DNA of 25,367 nt, taken from positions 1-25,367 of the forward strand of contig DASWMP010000145.1 of NCBI GenBank assembly GCA_036399695.1, in the 5' to 3' direction. Position numbers and translations under genes: made by a program. Every line of letters starts with the position of its first letter. Within the stretch, counting starts at the first letter, position 1. The DNA comes from DASVEE01 sp036399695 (GTDB taxonomy: Bacteria; Acidobacteriota; Thermoanaerobaculia; Gp7-AA8). Shown piece by piece: positions 7,678 to 14,836 of this stretch. The notes under the pieces are model-generated. The model was not told the origin of the DNA. It was given only the letters and a program-made list of their open reading frames with translations, and ran no database searches.

Positions 7678-8076
7678 TTACTTTCCGATCTTGGCCAGCT
7701 CGGGCTTGCCAACCCACTTGCCCCACGAGAAGCAGCGCACGCAGGTGAAGGTGTACTCGGTGATGCCGGTCTCGGGGTTGGCCTTCGACTCGGTCTCGAT
7801 CTTCGACTGGCAGCGATAGCAGCGGATGGTGTCGTCGCGCTGCATGTTCTCGACGTAGCCTTCGACGGCTTGGTCGTAGAACTCCATCTGCTTGGGCCGC
7901 TGCGGGATGGTGATGGTCTCCTTGCCCGCGGAGCAGGTCAGGAAGATGTGGTCCGCAAAGGTGGTCTGGACGAAGCTGCCACTCAGCCGCGCCGCCGGAT
8001 GTTTGGGGCAGGGAATCGGCTGACCGGACCAGTAAAGGCGCGCCAGTTCACGGAACGTCTGCACTTCGCTCGGCAT
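7678..8076 (-). CDS. Hypothetical zinc-ribbon protein
   Basis: A 132-aa protein with two CxxC knuckles, CYRC (86-89) and CVRC (112-115), which should bind one zinc as a zinc ribbon. A further C23-P-K-H26 and C48 could form a second site. No signal peptide or membrane segment is seen. I do not recognise a named family, and no enzymatic motif is visible. Possible roles include nucleic-acid or protein binding, but nothing in the context decides. It is followed by the small acidic protein gene on the same strand, 64 bp away. The upstream gap contains the heptamer hairpin at 8102-8203. Confidence 0.7.
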   Translation of the reverse strand: MPSEVQTFRELARLYWSGQPIPCPKHPAARLSGSFVQTTFADHIFLTCSAGKETITIPQRPKQMEFYDQAVEGYVENMQRDDTIRCYRCQSKIETESKANPETGITEYTFTCVRCFSWGKWVGKPELAKIGK

Positions 8077-8101
8077 GGGGGGATTGTAGGGCCTGCCGGC
8101 C

Positions 8102-8203
8102 GGTTTGGTTTTCGGTTTTTGGTTTTTGGTTTCTGGTGCGCTGCTTTGCCCGGGTGCTCCGCCGAGCGCAGCACCTCAAACCAACAACCAACAACCAACA
8201 ACC
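8102..8203 (-). repeat. Heptamer inverted-array hairpin 1 (GGTTTTT/AACAACC)
   Basis: The left arm contains consecutive 7-mers GGTTTTC, GGTTTTT, GGTTTTT and GGTTTCT; the right arm contains three AACAACC 7-mers, so the arms pair imperfectly. The inner stem GGTGC..GC/GCAGCACC closes a GC-rich loop containing GCCCGGG. It begins about 20 bp after the M19 dipeptidase stop. The unit and part of the loop (AGCACC end, GCCCGG core) resemble hairpin 2 at 11654-11754. Confidence 0.8.
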
Positions 8204-8222
8204 GGGGGGTGGGCGGGTGCCG

Positions 8223-9359
8223 TCAGGCCCGCCGCCCTGCCTCCACCGCCTCGAACACCCGCATGAAGTTCGCGCCGAGGATCTTTTCCACCTCATCCTC
8301 TTTCATCCCGCGCTGGAGCAGGCGCGCGGTCAGGAGCGGGAGCATGGCGGCGGTCTGGAGCTGGTCGGGGAGGGCGGGTACGCCGTCGAAATCGGTGCCG
8401 ATACCTACGTGATCGATCCCGGCGACGTTCGCGGCGTGGATCACGTGGTCGGCGGCGTCGTCGAGGGTGGCGGTGGGGCAGCCGAGGGTCTGGAACCATT
8501 CGAGGTAGCTGTCCCAGTCGGTGCGGTCGTTGGGCATTTCTTCGGTGCCGCCGGTGGCGTCGGTTGGCTTCTTCGGACGCTTCTGGGCGTGCATGATGAC
8601 CTGCGCCACCTGGTCGTTGATGAAGGCGGAGAAGAAGTTGATCATGCAGATGCCGCCGTTGTGGGCGAGCTCGCGGAGCATGGCGTCGGTCATGTTGCGC
8701 GGGTGGCGGCAGAGCGCGCGGCAGGAGGAGTGCGTGGCCACGAGCGGTACGCGCGTGGTCTCGACGGCGTGGTAGAAGGCGGCGTCGGAGACGTGGGAGA
8801 TGTCGACGATCATGCCGAGGTCGTTCATCGTCCGGACGACGTCGCGGCCGAAGCCGGTCAGACCGTTGTGGCGGCCGCCGTCACCTGACGAATCGCACCA
8901 GTTGTTGGTGTTGACGTGCGTCAGGGTCATGTAGCGTGCGCCGCGGTCGTAGAGGCCGCGCAGCGTGTCGAGGGAGTCCTCGATGGCATGGCCCCCTTCG
9001 ACACCGATCATCAGCGCGATCTTGCCTTCGGCTTTGGCGCGGCGGATGCCGGCGGAGTCGCGGCAGAGCGTGAAGTCGCCGGGATTGCGCGCCGCTTCCT
9101 GCTCGATGATGTCGATCAGCTTGTGCGCGAACGCGGCGGCGCCCCGCCCGGCGTAGAACGGCGGGACGTAGGCTGCGAAGAACGAGGCGGTGATGCCTCC
9201 TTCGCGCAGCGACCGGAGATCGGCCTGCGCCTCCGTGTCGTGCTCGTCGAGATGGACGTTATGGCGGAACAGCCGGTAGGGAGTGTCGCAATGGCCGTCG
9301 ACGATGATCGCGCGGCGATGGACGGCGGGGACCTGGTCAGTCGTGTGCGAAGTACTCAT
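8223..9359 (-). CDS. Membrane dipeptidase, peptidase family M19
   Basis: A zinc-dependent dipeptidase of the renal dipeptidase family. These hydrolyse varied dipeptides, sometimes with D-residues at the second position. All metal-site motifs are intact: VDGHCD (H23, D25), GVEGGH (bridging E121), DISHVSD (H189), ATHSSCRAL (H210) and GIGTDFDG (D323). The 378-aa length is normal for bacterial members. No signal peptide is seen, so it is probably cytoplasmic, for final breakdown of imported dipeptides. The ATG at 9359 lies inside the last codons of the upstream HAD gene (23-bp overlap), which suggests translational coupling. GTG or ATG alternatives further downstream would remove conserved sequence, so this start is favoured. 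Confidence 0.94.
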   Translation of the reverse strand: MSTSHTTDQVPAVHRRAIIVDGHCDTPYRLFRHNVHLDEHDTEAQADLRSLREGGITASFFAAYVPPFYAGRGAAAFAHKLIDIIEQEAARNPGDFTLCRDSAGIRRAKAEGKIALMIGVEGGHAIEDSLDTLRGLYDRGARYMTLTHVNTNNWCDSSGDGGRHNGLTGFGRDVVRTMNDLGMIVDISHVSDAAFYHAVETTRVPLVATHSSCRALCRHPRNMTDAMLRELAHNGGICMINFFSAFINDQVAQVIMHAQKRPKKPTDATGGTEEMPNDRTDWDSYLEWFQTLGCPTATLDDAADHVIHAANVAGIDHVGIGTDFDGVPALPDQLQTAAMLPLLTARLLQRGMKEDEVEKILGANFMRVFEAVEAGRRA

Positions 9360-10008
9360 CGATACGGTCGATCTCTTTCACCATCTGCGGTACGTCGGCG
9401 AAAAGGAACTCCGCCTTCGCCAGGAGCTCGCGCTCGAACCCGCCGCAGAGTACCGCCGCAACCGCGAGGGGGACCCGATGCGCCGCCAGGATGTCGTACG
9501 GCGTGTCTCCCACCACGATCGTTTTCGCCGGATCGCTCTTCACGTGTTCCAGGGCCGCCTGAAAGATCTCCGGCGACGGTTTCGAGAGGTTCGCGTCTCC
9601 CTTCGAGGTCGATCCTTCGAGAAGCGGACCGGCCCCGAGAAGCTCGACATAGTACTCCACCTCGTCGGGATTGGAAGATGAGGCGAACGCCAGTTTGAGG
9701 CCACGGTCGCTCAGCGCCTGCAGCGCCTCTTTGATGCCGGGGAAGGGCTGCACGGAGTCCATGTACTTTTTCTTCCACAACTCGCCGCGGTACTTCTTGA
9801 GCGGCTCGCCGATGCGGAACATTTCTTTGGCGTTGAGGAGGTCGGGCACGAGGAGATCGCCCCCCTTGCCGATGCTGTGGCGGATGACGTCGCGCTCGAT
9901 CGGCTTGTCAAAGTGGGCGAACGCCTCCACCCAGCAATCCGCATGTTTGTCGTTGGAGTCGACGAGGGTGCCGTCGATGTCGAAGATGACTGCTTTGGTT
10001 TTGCTCAC
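9337..10008 (-). CDS. HAD-family phosphatase (phosphoglycolate phosphatase-like)
   Basis: A 223-aa haloacid-dehalogenase superfamily hydrolase, probably acting on a small phosphate ester. Motif I is FDIDGTLVDSN, with nucleophile D10 and acid/base D12. Motif II is SSSN (110-113), motif III the lysine of LSKPSPE (K143), and motif IV GDTPYD (D168, D172). An alpha-helical cap lies at about 18-85. The family resembles phosphoglycolate phosphatases and beta-phosphoglucomutases, and substrate cannot be told. The start is GTG 10008. The frame stays open to 10137, but that part translates GC-rich element C into low-complexity Pro/Gly/Arg sequence, so it is rejected. The 3' end overlaps the M19 dipeptidase gene by 23 bp. 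Confidence 0.88.
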   Translation of the reverse strand: MSKTKAVIFDIDGTLVDSNDKHADCWVEAFAHFDKPIERDVIRHSIGKGGDLLVPDLLNAKEMFRIGEPLKKYRGELWKKKYMDSVQPFPGIKEALQALSDRGLKLAFASSSNPDEVEYYVELLGAGPLLEGSTSKGDANLSKPSPEIFQAALEHVKSDPAKTIVVGDTPYDILAAHRVPLAVAAVLCGGFERELLAKAEFLFADVPQMVKEIDRIDEYFAHD

Positions 10009-10045
10009 CTTTGCCCGTTGAGCAAGAGTGGGGCCCCACTGGGCC

Positions 10046-10164
10046 GGGCCCGGGGCTCGGGGCTCAGGGCCCGGTGGGACCCGAGGTGAGGGGGAGTGTA
10101 CCGATGAAGCCCCCTGAACCTCGGGTCTGACACCCACTGAGCCCCGGGCCCCGGGCCCTGATCC
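10046..10164 (-). repeat. GC-rich hairpin element C at 3' end of DinB-like gene
   Basis: This is the clearest member of the family. A 49-nt arm (10046-10094) is nearly complementary to 10110-10158 with a 15-nt loop. On the minus strand the gene's TAG runs straight into GGATCAGGGCCCGGGGCCC, so the AG of the stop belongs to the AGGGATC boundary shared with A and B. The gene-proximal arm carries GAACCTCGGGTCTGACACCC, related to the block in A and B. It separates the DinB-like and HAD genes. Confidence 0.88.
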
Positions 10165-10671
10165 CTACAATGGCACATCCGCTGTCGGGCCGTAGATCGA
10201 CGGCAGCTTCACGTCCAGCGTGCGCAGATAAACGCTGAGCTGGCCGCGGTGGTGGATCATGTGATTGAGGACGAACGTCCGCAGCACGGCGGCGCGGCGC
10301 ATGGAGATGATCGTCCGCTCGTGGTTCTTGAGGGTCCACGTTTCGGCCAGCGCTTCGGGCGTGAGCGTGCCGATCGCGGCGCGGGTCTTCGCGACGTTGC
10401 CGTCGAAGATCTCGAGCGACCGCTCTGCCGACTGGAACGGCTCTCCGCGCTTGGGCGACGTGCCGTCGGGGTTCACGTTGAACTCCGGCGATTCGATGGA
10501 GAGGAAGCCCCAGCTCGGCAGGGTGGCAAGGTGCGCCGCGAGGTAGCCGAGGGTCGAGGCTTTGGGATGCGGTTGCCAGTCCGCGCGGTCGGCGGGGACG
10601 ATCTCCAGCAACTTACGCGTGGTGGCCATCTCTTGATCGAACTCGGGAAGATAGGCGTCGATGAAGTTCAT
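10165..10671 (-). CDS. DinB-like metal-binding protein
   Basis: A 168-aa four-helix-bundle protein of the DinB/YfiT-like superfamily, which includes thiol transferases and many uncharacterised stress proteins. Three histidines fit the metal triad: H47 in YLAAHLATLPSW and H137 and H141 in NHMIHHRGQL. The closing SIYGPTADVPL is a typical end for the family, so the protein looks complete despite repeat element C beginning at its stop codon. A transferase acting on a small thiol or an electrophile is possible, but no substrate can be given. ATG 10671 is the only plausible start; there is no strong ribosome binding site. Confidence 0.88.
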   Translation of the reverse strand: MNFIDAYLPEFDQEMATTRKLLEIVPADRADWQPHPKASTLGYLAAHLATLPSWGFLSIESPEFNVNPDGTSPKRGEPFQSAERSLEIFDGNVAKTRAAIGTLTPEALAETWTLKNHERTIISMRRAAVLRTFVLNHMIHHRGQLSVYLRTLDVKLPSIYGPTADVPL

Positions 10672-10716
10672 GGGCGCGAAGTGTAGCCGAGGAGCGCCTG
10701 CCGTCTAGTGACGGCG

Positions 10717-11430
10717 TTACGTGGCGACGAAGGCCAGGTGCGCCGCGGGGAGGCTGGCCCTGCCGTAGCCCGATTTCGTCTTCACGCGGAAGCCGGCCTC
10801 GCGGAGCATGGCTTTGACTTCGCGCGGTTCGTAGATCTGCAACTCGTGGAGCTCGTCGCTGCGATGGAAGCGGCCGTCGGCGTAGCGGAACGTGGTGATG
10901 CGCCGGGTGAGGATGCGTTCGTGCACGGTGTGGGTGATGAAGATCTGCCAGTCGCCGCCCGACCAGTCGCCCTGGTACGGCTCGCCCGGCACGGCCACGT
11001 CGAAGATGAACACGCCGCCCGGCAGCAGCGCCTCGCGGACGCGGGCGAAGAGCTGGGGGAGCGGGATGCGCGCGTAGCTGAGCCCTTCGCCGATGGACGT
11101 CACGGCGGCGCAGGAGGGGATCGTCACCTCTTCGAGCGAGGCGAGCTCGAAGCGTGCGCCGGGTGCGTGGCGGCGGGCGCGCTCGATCATCGAGACGGAG
11201 CGGTCGATGCCCAGGACGTCGTAGCCGGCGCGGAGGAGCGCGGCGGCCCAGATGCCGGTGCCGCAGCCGAGATCGACGACCAGGCCGCCGGTGACGCGAT
11301 GCTTCTGCAGGATGCGCAGGAGTGCCGGCGAAGCGAGACGTGCAAAGCCGCTGAACCCCGCCTCGTGCACGTACGCCAGCTCGGGGCCGTACGCCTCCGC
11401 GTCAGGCGTTCGGCGGTCCGCCCGCGTCAT
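10717..11430 (-). CDS. Class I SAM-dependent methyltransferase
   Basis: A 237-aa methyltransferase of unknown substrate. Motif I is VVDLGCGTGIWA (51-62), the SAM-binding glycine loop. The acidic residue binding the ribose is D76 in VLGIDRS, and the post-motif region LLPGGVFIFDV (136-146) fits the family. The fold and GEGLSYA block (115-121) resemble small-molecule (UbiE/Coq5-like) methyltransferases rather than rRNA ones, but this is weak. ATG 11430 is chosen because the motif spacing is normal from there. The coding sequence overlaps the end of the upstream small membrane-protein gene by 29 bp, so the two are probably translated together. Confidence 0.88.
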   Translation of the reverse strand: MTRADRRTPDAEAYGPELAYVHEAGFSGFARLASPALLRILQKHRVTGGLVVDLGCGTGIWAAALLRAGYDVLGIDRSVSMIERARRHAPGARFELASLEEVTIPSCAAVTSIGEGLSYARIPLPQLFARVREALLPGGVFIFDVAVPGEPYQGDWSGGDWQIFITHTVHERILTRRITTFRYADGRFHRSDELHELQIYEPREVKAMLREAGFRVKTKSGYGRASLPAAHLAFVAT

Positions 11431-11638
11431 CGTCGTCTCTCGCTTCCCCGTGCACGCTTTCGATGACGTGCCGCGACTGCGGCGTGAGCAGTGATTCGAC
11501 CTCAAGCATCGCGGAGCTCAGCGTCCCGGACGTCCCGTGGTCGCGGTCCTTGCGCATGGAGCCGATGGAGAGGGCCAGCAGCCCGATGACCGCGGCGACG
11601 ACGGCGAGGAGGATGAGAACGCCGATCAGGATGGTCAC
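11402..11638 (-). CDS. Small single-pass membrane protein
   Basis: A 78-aa protein starting at GTG 11638. The first 25 or so residues are a strong transmembrane helix (ILIGVLILLAVVAAVIGLLA), followed by a basic MRKDRDH stretch consistent with a cytoplasmic C-terminus. The tail, about 45 residues, is hydrophilic and acidic at the end (ARDDDDAGG). I do not recognise a family. The frame is open further upstream to 11743, but that part only translates the heptamer hairpin at 11654-11754. The 29-bp overlap with the methyltransferase gene supports it being a real gene and suggests coupling. Confidence 0.6.
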   Translation of the reverse strand: MTILIGVLILLAVVAAVIGLLALSIGSMRKDRDHGTSGTLSSAMLEVESLLTPQSRHVIESVHGEARDDDDAGGPPNA

Positions 11639-11653
11639 GGGGGGAGTGTAGGG

Positions 11654-11754
11654 GGTTTTTGGTTGTTGGTTGTTGGTTGTTGGTTTTTGGTTGCTGCGCC
11701 CGGCCTGCGTCCGTGTAGCGAAGCACCAACAACCAACAACCAAAAACCAAAAAC
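11654..11754 (-). repeat. Heptamer inverted-array hairpin 2 (GGTTGTT/AACAACC)
   Basis: Six contiguous 7-mers in the left arm (11654-11695) read GGTTTTT, three GGTTGTT, GGTTTTT and GGTTGCT. The right arm reads AACAACC twice, then AAAAACC and AAAAAC, ending at 11754. The loop holds GCGCCCGGCC. On the minus strand, the right arm begins exactly where the TonB-receptor terminator stem ends, and its GTTTTTGGTTTTT supplies that terminator's T-tract. Confidence 0.85.
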
Positions 11755-11782
11755 GCGACGGGAGGCCGAAGCCTCCCGTCGC
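11755..11782 (-). terminator. Intrinsic terminator of the TonB-dependent receptor gene
   Basis: A perfect 12-bp stem GCGACGGGAGGC/GCCTCCCGTCGC with a 4-nt loop (TTCG on the minus strand) starts 6 bp after the receptor stop codon. It is followed on the minus strand by GTTTTTGGTTTTT. This is a strong Rho-independent terminator with a stable UUCG tetraloop. Confidence 0.88.
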
Positions 11783-11788
11783 TCACAC

Positions 11789-14464
11789 CTAAAACTCGAA
11801 CCGCACGCCGAGGTCGTAGCGGCGCGGGGTCTGCCACGCGGTGGCGTTGCCGAAGTTGGCGTTGACGGGGTGGCCGAGGGTGCCGTTGAGGCCGAGGTTA
11901 CCGTCCACGGAGAGCGGGATCTCGGAGCTCAGGACGTTCGACACGGCGGCGATGAGGCCGGCGGTCACGGGGCCGAGGCGGATGTCCTTCTGCACCTGGA
12001 GGTCGAGACGGTGGTAGTGCGGGAGGCGGCGCGAGCCGCGCGCTTCCATGTACTCCACGCCGCCGTACGGCGACGGGCGCGTCACGCTCCAGGGCACACC
12101 GCTGTCCCAGTTGAAGTTCGCGCCGAGGATGATCGCCAGCGGGAGACGGGCGTAGCCGTTGACCTTCACGCGGTGACGGGCGTCGTCGCTGAGATAGCCG
12201 TAGCGGTTGACGAAGTGATCCGGCGCCACGTCGAAGTCGGTGCCGGCGTTCTGCGTGTACTCCACCGAGCCGCGCGACTTCGACAGCGTGTACGACACGA
12301 TGCCGCTGAGCCACGACGTCGGGCGCGTCTCGACCTTGGCGATGAGGCCGCGGTAGTTCGAGCGGAGCGCGTTCGCGTCACCGTTCGGCGCGTTCGTCAG
12401 CCAGAAGAAGGGGCAGGTGTCCTGGTCGACGCAGGTGTCTTCGAAGATGTCGTTCGTCTTGCGATAGACGGCCGTGAGGTCGAGCGAAGTGTTGGTGAAG
12501 ACGCGCTGCGTGAAGCCGAGGCTGTACTCGTCGCTGTTCGTCGGCTTGAGGTTCGGGTCCACCTGGTTGCCCGAGGGGCCGCCGCTCTGCGAATCCGGGA
12601 TGTAGTTGCCCTCTTCGTCGAGGAGGAAGTCGGTCGTCAGCGTGCCGAGCGGACTGAGGAAGCTCGGCAGCGTCAGGGCGTTGTCGTCCATGATCTTGCC
12701 GTAGAAGCCGTGCACGACCGAGGTGGCGTTGTTGAACAGGTCGTACGCCACGCCGATGCGCGGCTGCAGCAGGCTGAAGTCGGGGACGCGCTGGTCGCCG
12801 GCGGGGGAGAAGGAAGCCTGTTCGTAGCGCAGGCCGACGCGGGCCGTGAGCTGCGAGTTCGGGCGCCATTCATCCTGCGCGTAGAACGCCTGGGCCTTGC
12901 TCTGAACCGTTTCGGCCGGGTTGCGGTTGGAGATGCGCACGCCGTAAGGCTCGCCGTTGAGCGTGAAGAGCCACGCACCGCACGTCGTACCCGGCGCATA
13001 GCCCCACTCCTCCGAGCAGAGGCTCGGGTCGGGCGGCGTGCCGGTCGTGAAGTTGACGCTCGTGAAGTCGTTCCACTCCAGGTCCGTACCGATCTTGAAG
13101 GCGTGCGAGCCGAAGCGCTCGAGGTAGTAGGTCGTCGAGGCGAGGAACTGGTCGCGCTGGCTTTCGCGCGACTGGAAGTTCGAGTAGTTCGCGCTGCGGA
13201 TGAGCGTCGCGAGATCGACCACGCCGGAGGTATTGATGCCGTTGTACGGGCCGACGGAGAGCTCGTTCTTCACGCGCGCGGCCTGCGCGCTGACCAGCCA
13301 GCGGGAGCTGAGCACGGCGTCGTACGAGACCGTGGGGATGGACGTGCCCTGCGAGGCGACCGAATCGGCGGCCGGCTCGTAGAAGGAGCTGAACTGCGCG
13401 TTATCGATCGTGGCGTTGTCGGCCGTGTAGCGGAAGGTGATGGTCTGATCCGAGAGCGGAGCCCACGTCACCTTACCGAAGCCGTTCCAGCCCTTGAAGT
13501 CGCGCGAGCCGGGGGTGAAGTCGAAGAGCGCCACCGGGACGTTCTTCGTCTCGGGGCGGCTGTAGGCGCCGAAGAACCAGGCGCGGTCGCGGACGATCGG
13601 GCCGCCGAGCGTCACGGCCGGCTCGCGGTTCTCGAACTGCTGGAGGCTCTTGTTGAAGCGCGGCTGGCCGTTCGGCCGCTCGCCGCTCCCTTCCTCGATG
13701 AGCGAGTCGGCGGTGTAGCGGGCGTCGAACGAGCCGGAGAAGTTGTTGCCGCCCGACTTCGTGACGACGTTGATGACAGCGCCGAGCGCCTTGCCGTACT
13801 CGGCGTCCTTGCCGAGCGTCTGCACCGAGATCTCCTGGATCGAGTCGAAGACGAGGTTCGTGCCGAAGGTGTGCGTCACCGGGTCGGTCGAGTTGACGCC
13901 GTCGAGGACGAAGGAGCTCTGGCCGGAGTTCGCACCCATGACCTGCGGGTTGCCGTTCGTGTCTTCGACGACGCCCGGGGCCTGCAGGAGGACGGCGAGG
14001 TAGTCACGCTCGGCCTGGCCGACGGAGGCGTACTTGAGGTGATCCTCTCTGAAGTTGGCCTGCGTGGTGGTCTGCGTCGGATCGATGACCACCTGATCGG
14101 CCCTGACGGTGATGGTGTCGCTCACGACGCCGACGCCGAGGGCGGCGTCCGTGCGCGTCGTCTGATCGAGAGCGACGGTGATGTTGTCGTTCACCTTCGT
14201 CTCCATCCCGGAGAGGGTGAACTCGGCGCGATAGCGGCCCGGCGGGAGAAGAGGAAATTCGAACGCGCCGTCGCTGCCGGTGACGGCGGTACGCGTGCCG
14301 AGGAGCTGCGGACTCGTGAGCGTGACGGTCACGCCTGGAAGCGCGCCGCCTGAAGCGTCGGTGACGACGCCGATCACGCGGCCGGTCGTCGCCGCCGAAA
14401 GGGAGGTGGCAAAGACGACGAGCGCCACTAGGAGAAATGCGAGGCGTCTTGCTGGGGCTTTCAT
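11789..14464 (-). CDS. TonB-dependent receptor, Oar-like, with carboxypeptidase-regulatory domain
   Basis: An outer-membrane transporter of 891 aa that would import a substrate using TonB energy. A Sec signal peptide (about 1-24, ending SLSA-A) is followed by a CarboxypepD_reg-like beta domain (about 27-108, GRVIGVVTDASGGALPGVTV). The plug domain (about 125-240) holds SSFVLDGVNSTDPVT. A long beta-barrel ends in YDLGVRFEF with the C-terminal aromatic residue that barrel proteins use for assembly. This architecture is the Oar-like type common in Acidobacteriota and Myxococcota. The substrate is unknown; the adjacent secreted M14 peptidase makes peptides or proteins a fair guess. AAGGAG 5 nt before ATG 14464 is an excellent ribosome binding site. 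It has its own terminator, and the upstream gap is unusually long. Confidence 0.93.
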   Translation of the reverse strand: MKAPARRLAFLLVALVVFATSLSAATTGRVIGVVTDASGGALPGVTVTLTSPQLLGTRTAVTGSDGAFEFPLLPPGRYRAEFTLSGMETKVNDNITVALDQTTRTDAALGVGVVSDTITVRADQVVIDPTQTTTQANFREDHLKYASVGQAERDYLAVLLQAPGVVEDTNGNPQVMGANSGQSSFVLDGVNSTDPVTHTFGTNLVFDSIQEISVQTLGKDAEYGKALGAVINVVTKSGGNNFSGSFDARYTADSLIEEGSGERPNGQPRFNKSLQQFENREPAVTLGGPIVRDRAWFFGAYSRPETKNVPVALFDFTPGSRDFKGWNGFGKVTWAPLSDQTITFRYTADNATIDNAQFSSFYEPAADSVASQGTSIPTVSYDAVLSSRWLVSAQAARVKNELSVGPYNGINTSGVVDLATLIRSANYSNFQSRESQRDQFLASTTYYLERFGSHAFKIGTDLEWNDFTSVNFTTGTPPDPSLCSEEWGYAPGTTCGAWLFTLNGEPYGVRISNRNPAETVQSKAQAFYAQDEWRPNSQLTARVGLRYEQASFSPAGDQRVPDFSLLQPRIGVAYDLFNNATSVVHGFYGKIMDDNALTLPSFLSPLGTLTTDFLLDEEGNYIPDSQSGGPSGNQVDPNLKPTNSDEYSLGFTQRVFTNTSLDLTAVYRKTNDIFEDTCVDQDTCPFFWLTNAPNGDANALRSNYRGLIAKVETRPTSWLSGIVSYTLSKSRGSVEYTQNAGTDFDVAPDHFVNRYGYLSDDARHRVKVNGYARLPLAIILGANFNWDSGVPWSVTRPSPYGGVEYMEARGSRRLPHYHRLDLQVQKDIRLGPVTAGLIAAVSNVLSSEIPLSVDGNLGLNGTLGHPVNANFGNATAWQTPRRYDLGVRFEF

Positions 14465-14753
14465 GATGTCTCCTTCACAGTGTTTTCTGCTGCGGAGCCC
14501 CAGTGCACTGAGACGACCACCGATGCCATCACACGTAAACCGTACGATTTGCTATGGATGGCCCGGCTTCACAGTTCTGTAATGGCAGCGCGGAATCCAA
14601 TGAATCCGCACAATGGATTCGTCATTTTGGAAATCACGGCCATTCCGTTCACAAGCGTCACAACGAGCAGGTCTCGTCACGGTTCGTTCACTGTGGGAGC
14701 AGCAAACAAACGCGCGCGCCGCGGTGAACGTTGCGTGGCGGCGTTTACAGAAA
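14465..14753 (-). promoter_or_regulatory. Long upstream region of the TonB-dependent receptor gene
   Basis: This gap holds no gene. Its base composition is visibly less GC-rich than its neighbours, as expected for a promoter region. Directly before the receptor ATG is GAAGGAG with a 5-nt spacing. I could not pick a confident -35/-10 pair. GAATCC/GGATTC half-sites flank the stretch at about 14592-14619 and could be an operator, but this is weak. Confidence 0.4.
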
Positions 14754-14834
14754 AGTTGGCGGTTGGCAGTTGGCAGTAGGCAGTGGAAAGGACGCGCCGC
14801 CCTTACCGCCACCGCCAACTGCCAACCGCCAACT
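14754..14834 (-). repeat. Heptamer inverted-array hairpin 3 (AGTTGGC/GCCAACT)
   Basis: The left arm reads AGTTGGC, GGTTGGC, AGTTGGC, then degenerate AGTAGGC; the right arm reads GCCAACT, GCCAACC, GCCAACT. The first 21 nt of the left arm (14754-14774) are perfectly complementary to 14814-14834, with a 39-nt GC-rich loop. Degenerate heptamers continue through the M14 gene's stop codon (14837-14839) into its last codons. Confidence 0.85.
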
Positions 14835-14836
14835 GT

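Noticed and set aside
10009..10137. Upstream extension of the HAD phosphatase by 43 codons
   Set aside because: It translates GC-rich element C. DxD motif spacing fits a start at GTG 10008.
11537..14353. Very long open plus-strand frame (over 900 codons) antisense to the TonB receptor; a similar one at 14783-17287 opposite the M14 gene
   Set aside because: The translations are Arg/Ala/Val/Glu-rich with no domain or motif. High-GC genes commonly leave an antisense frame open, and the opposite-strand proteins are clearly real.
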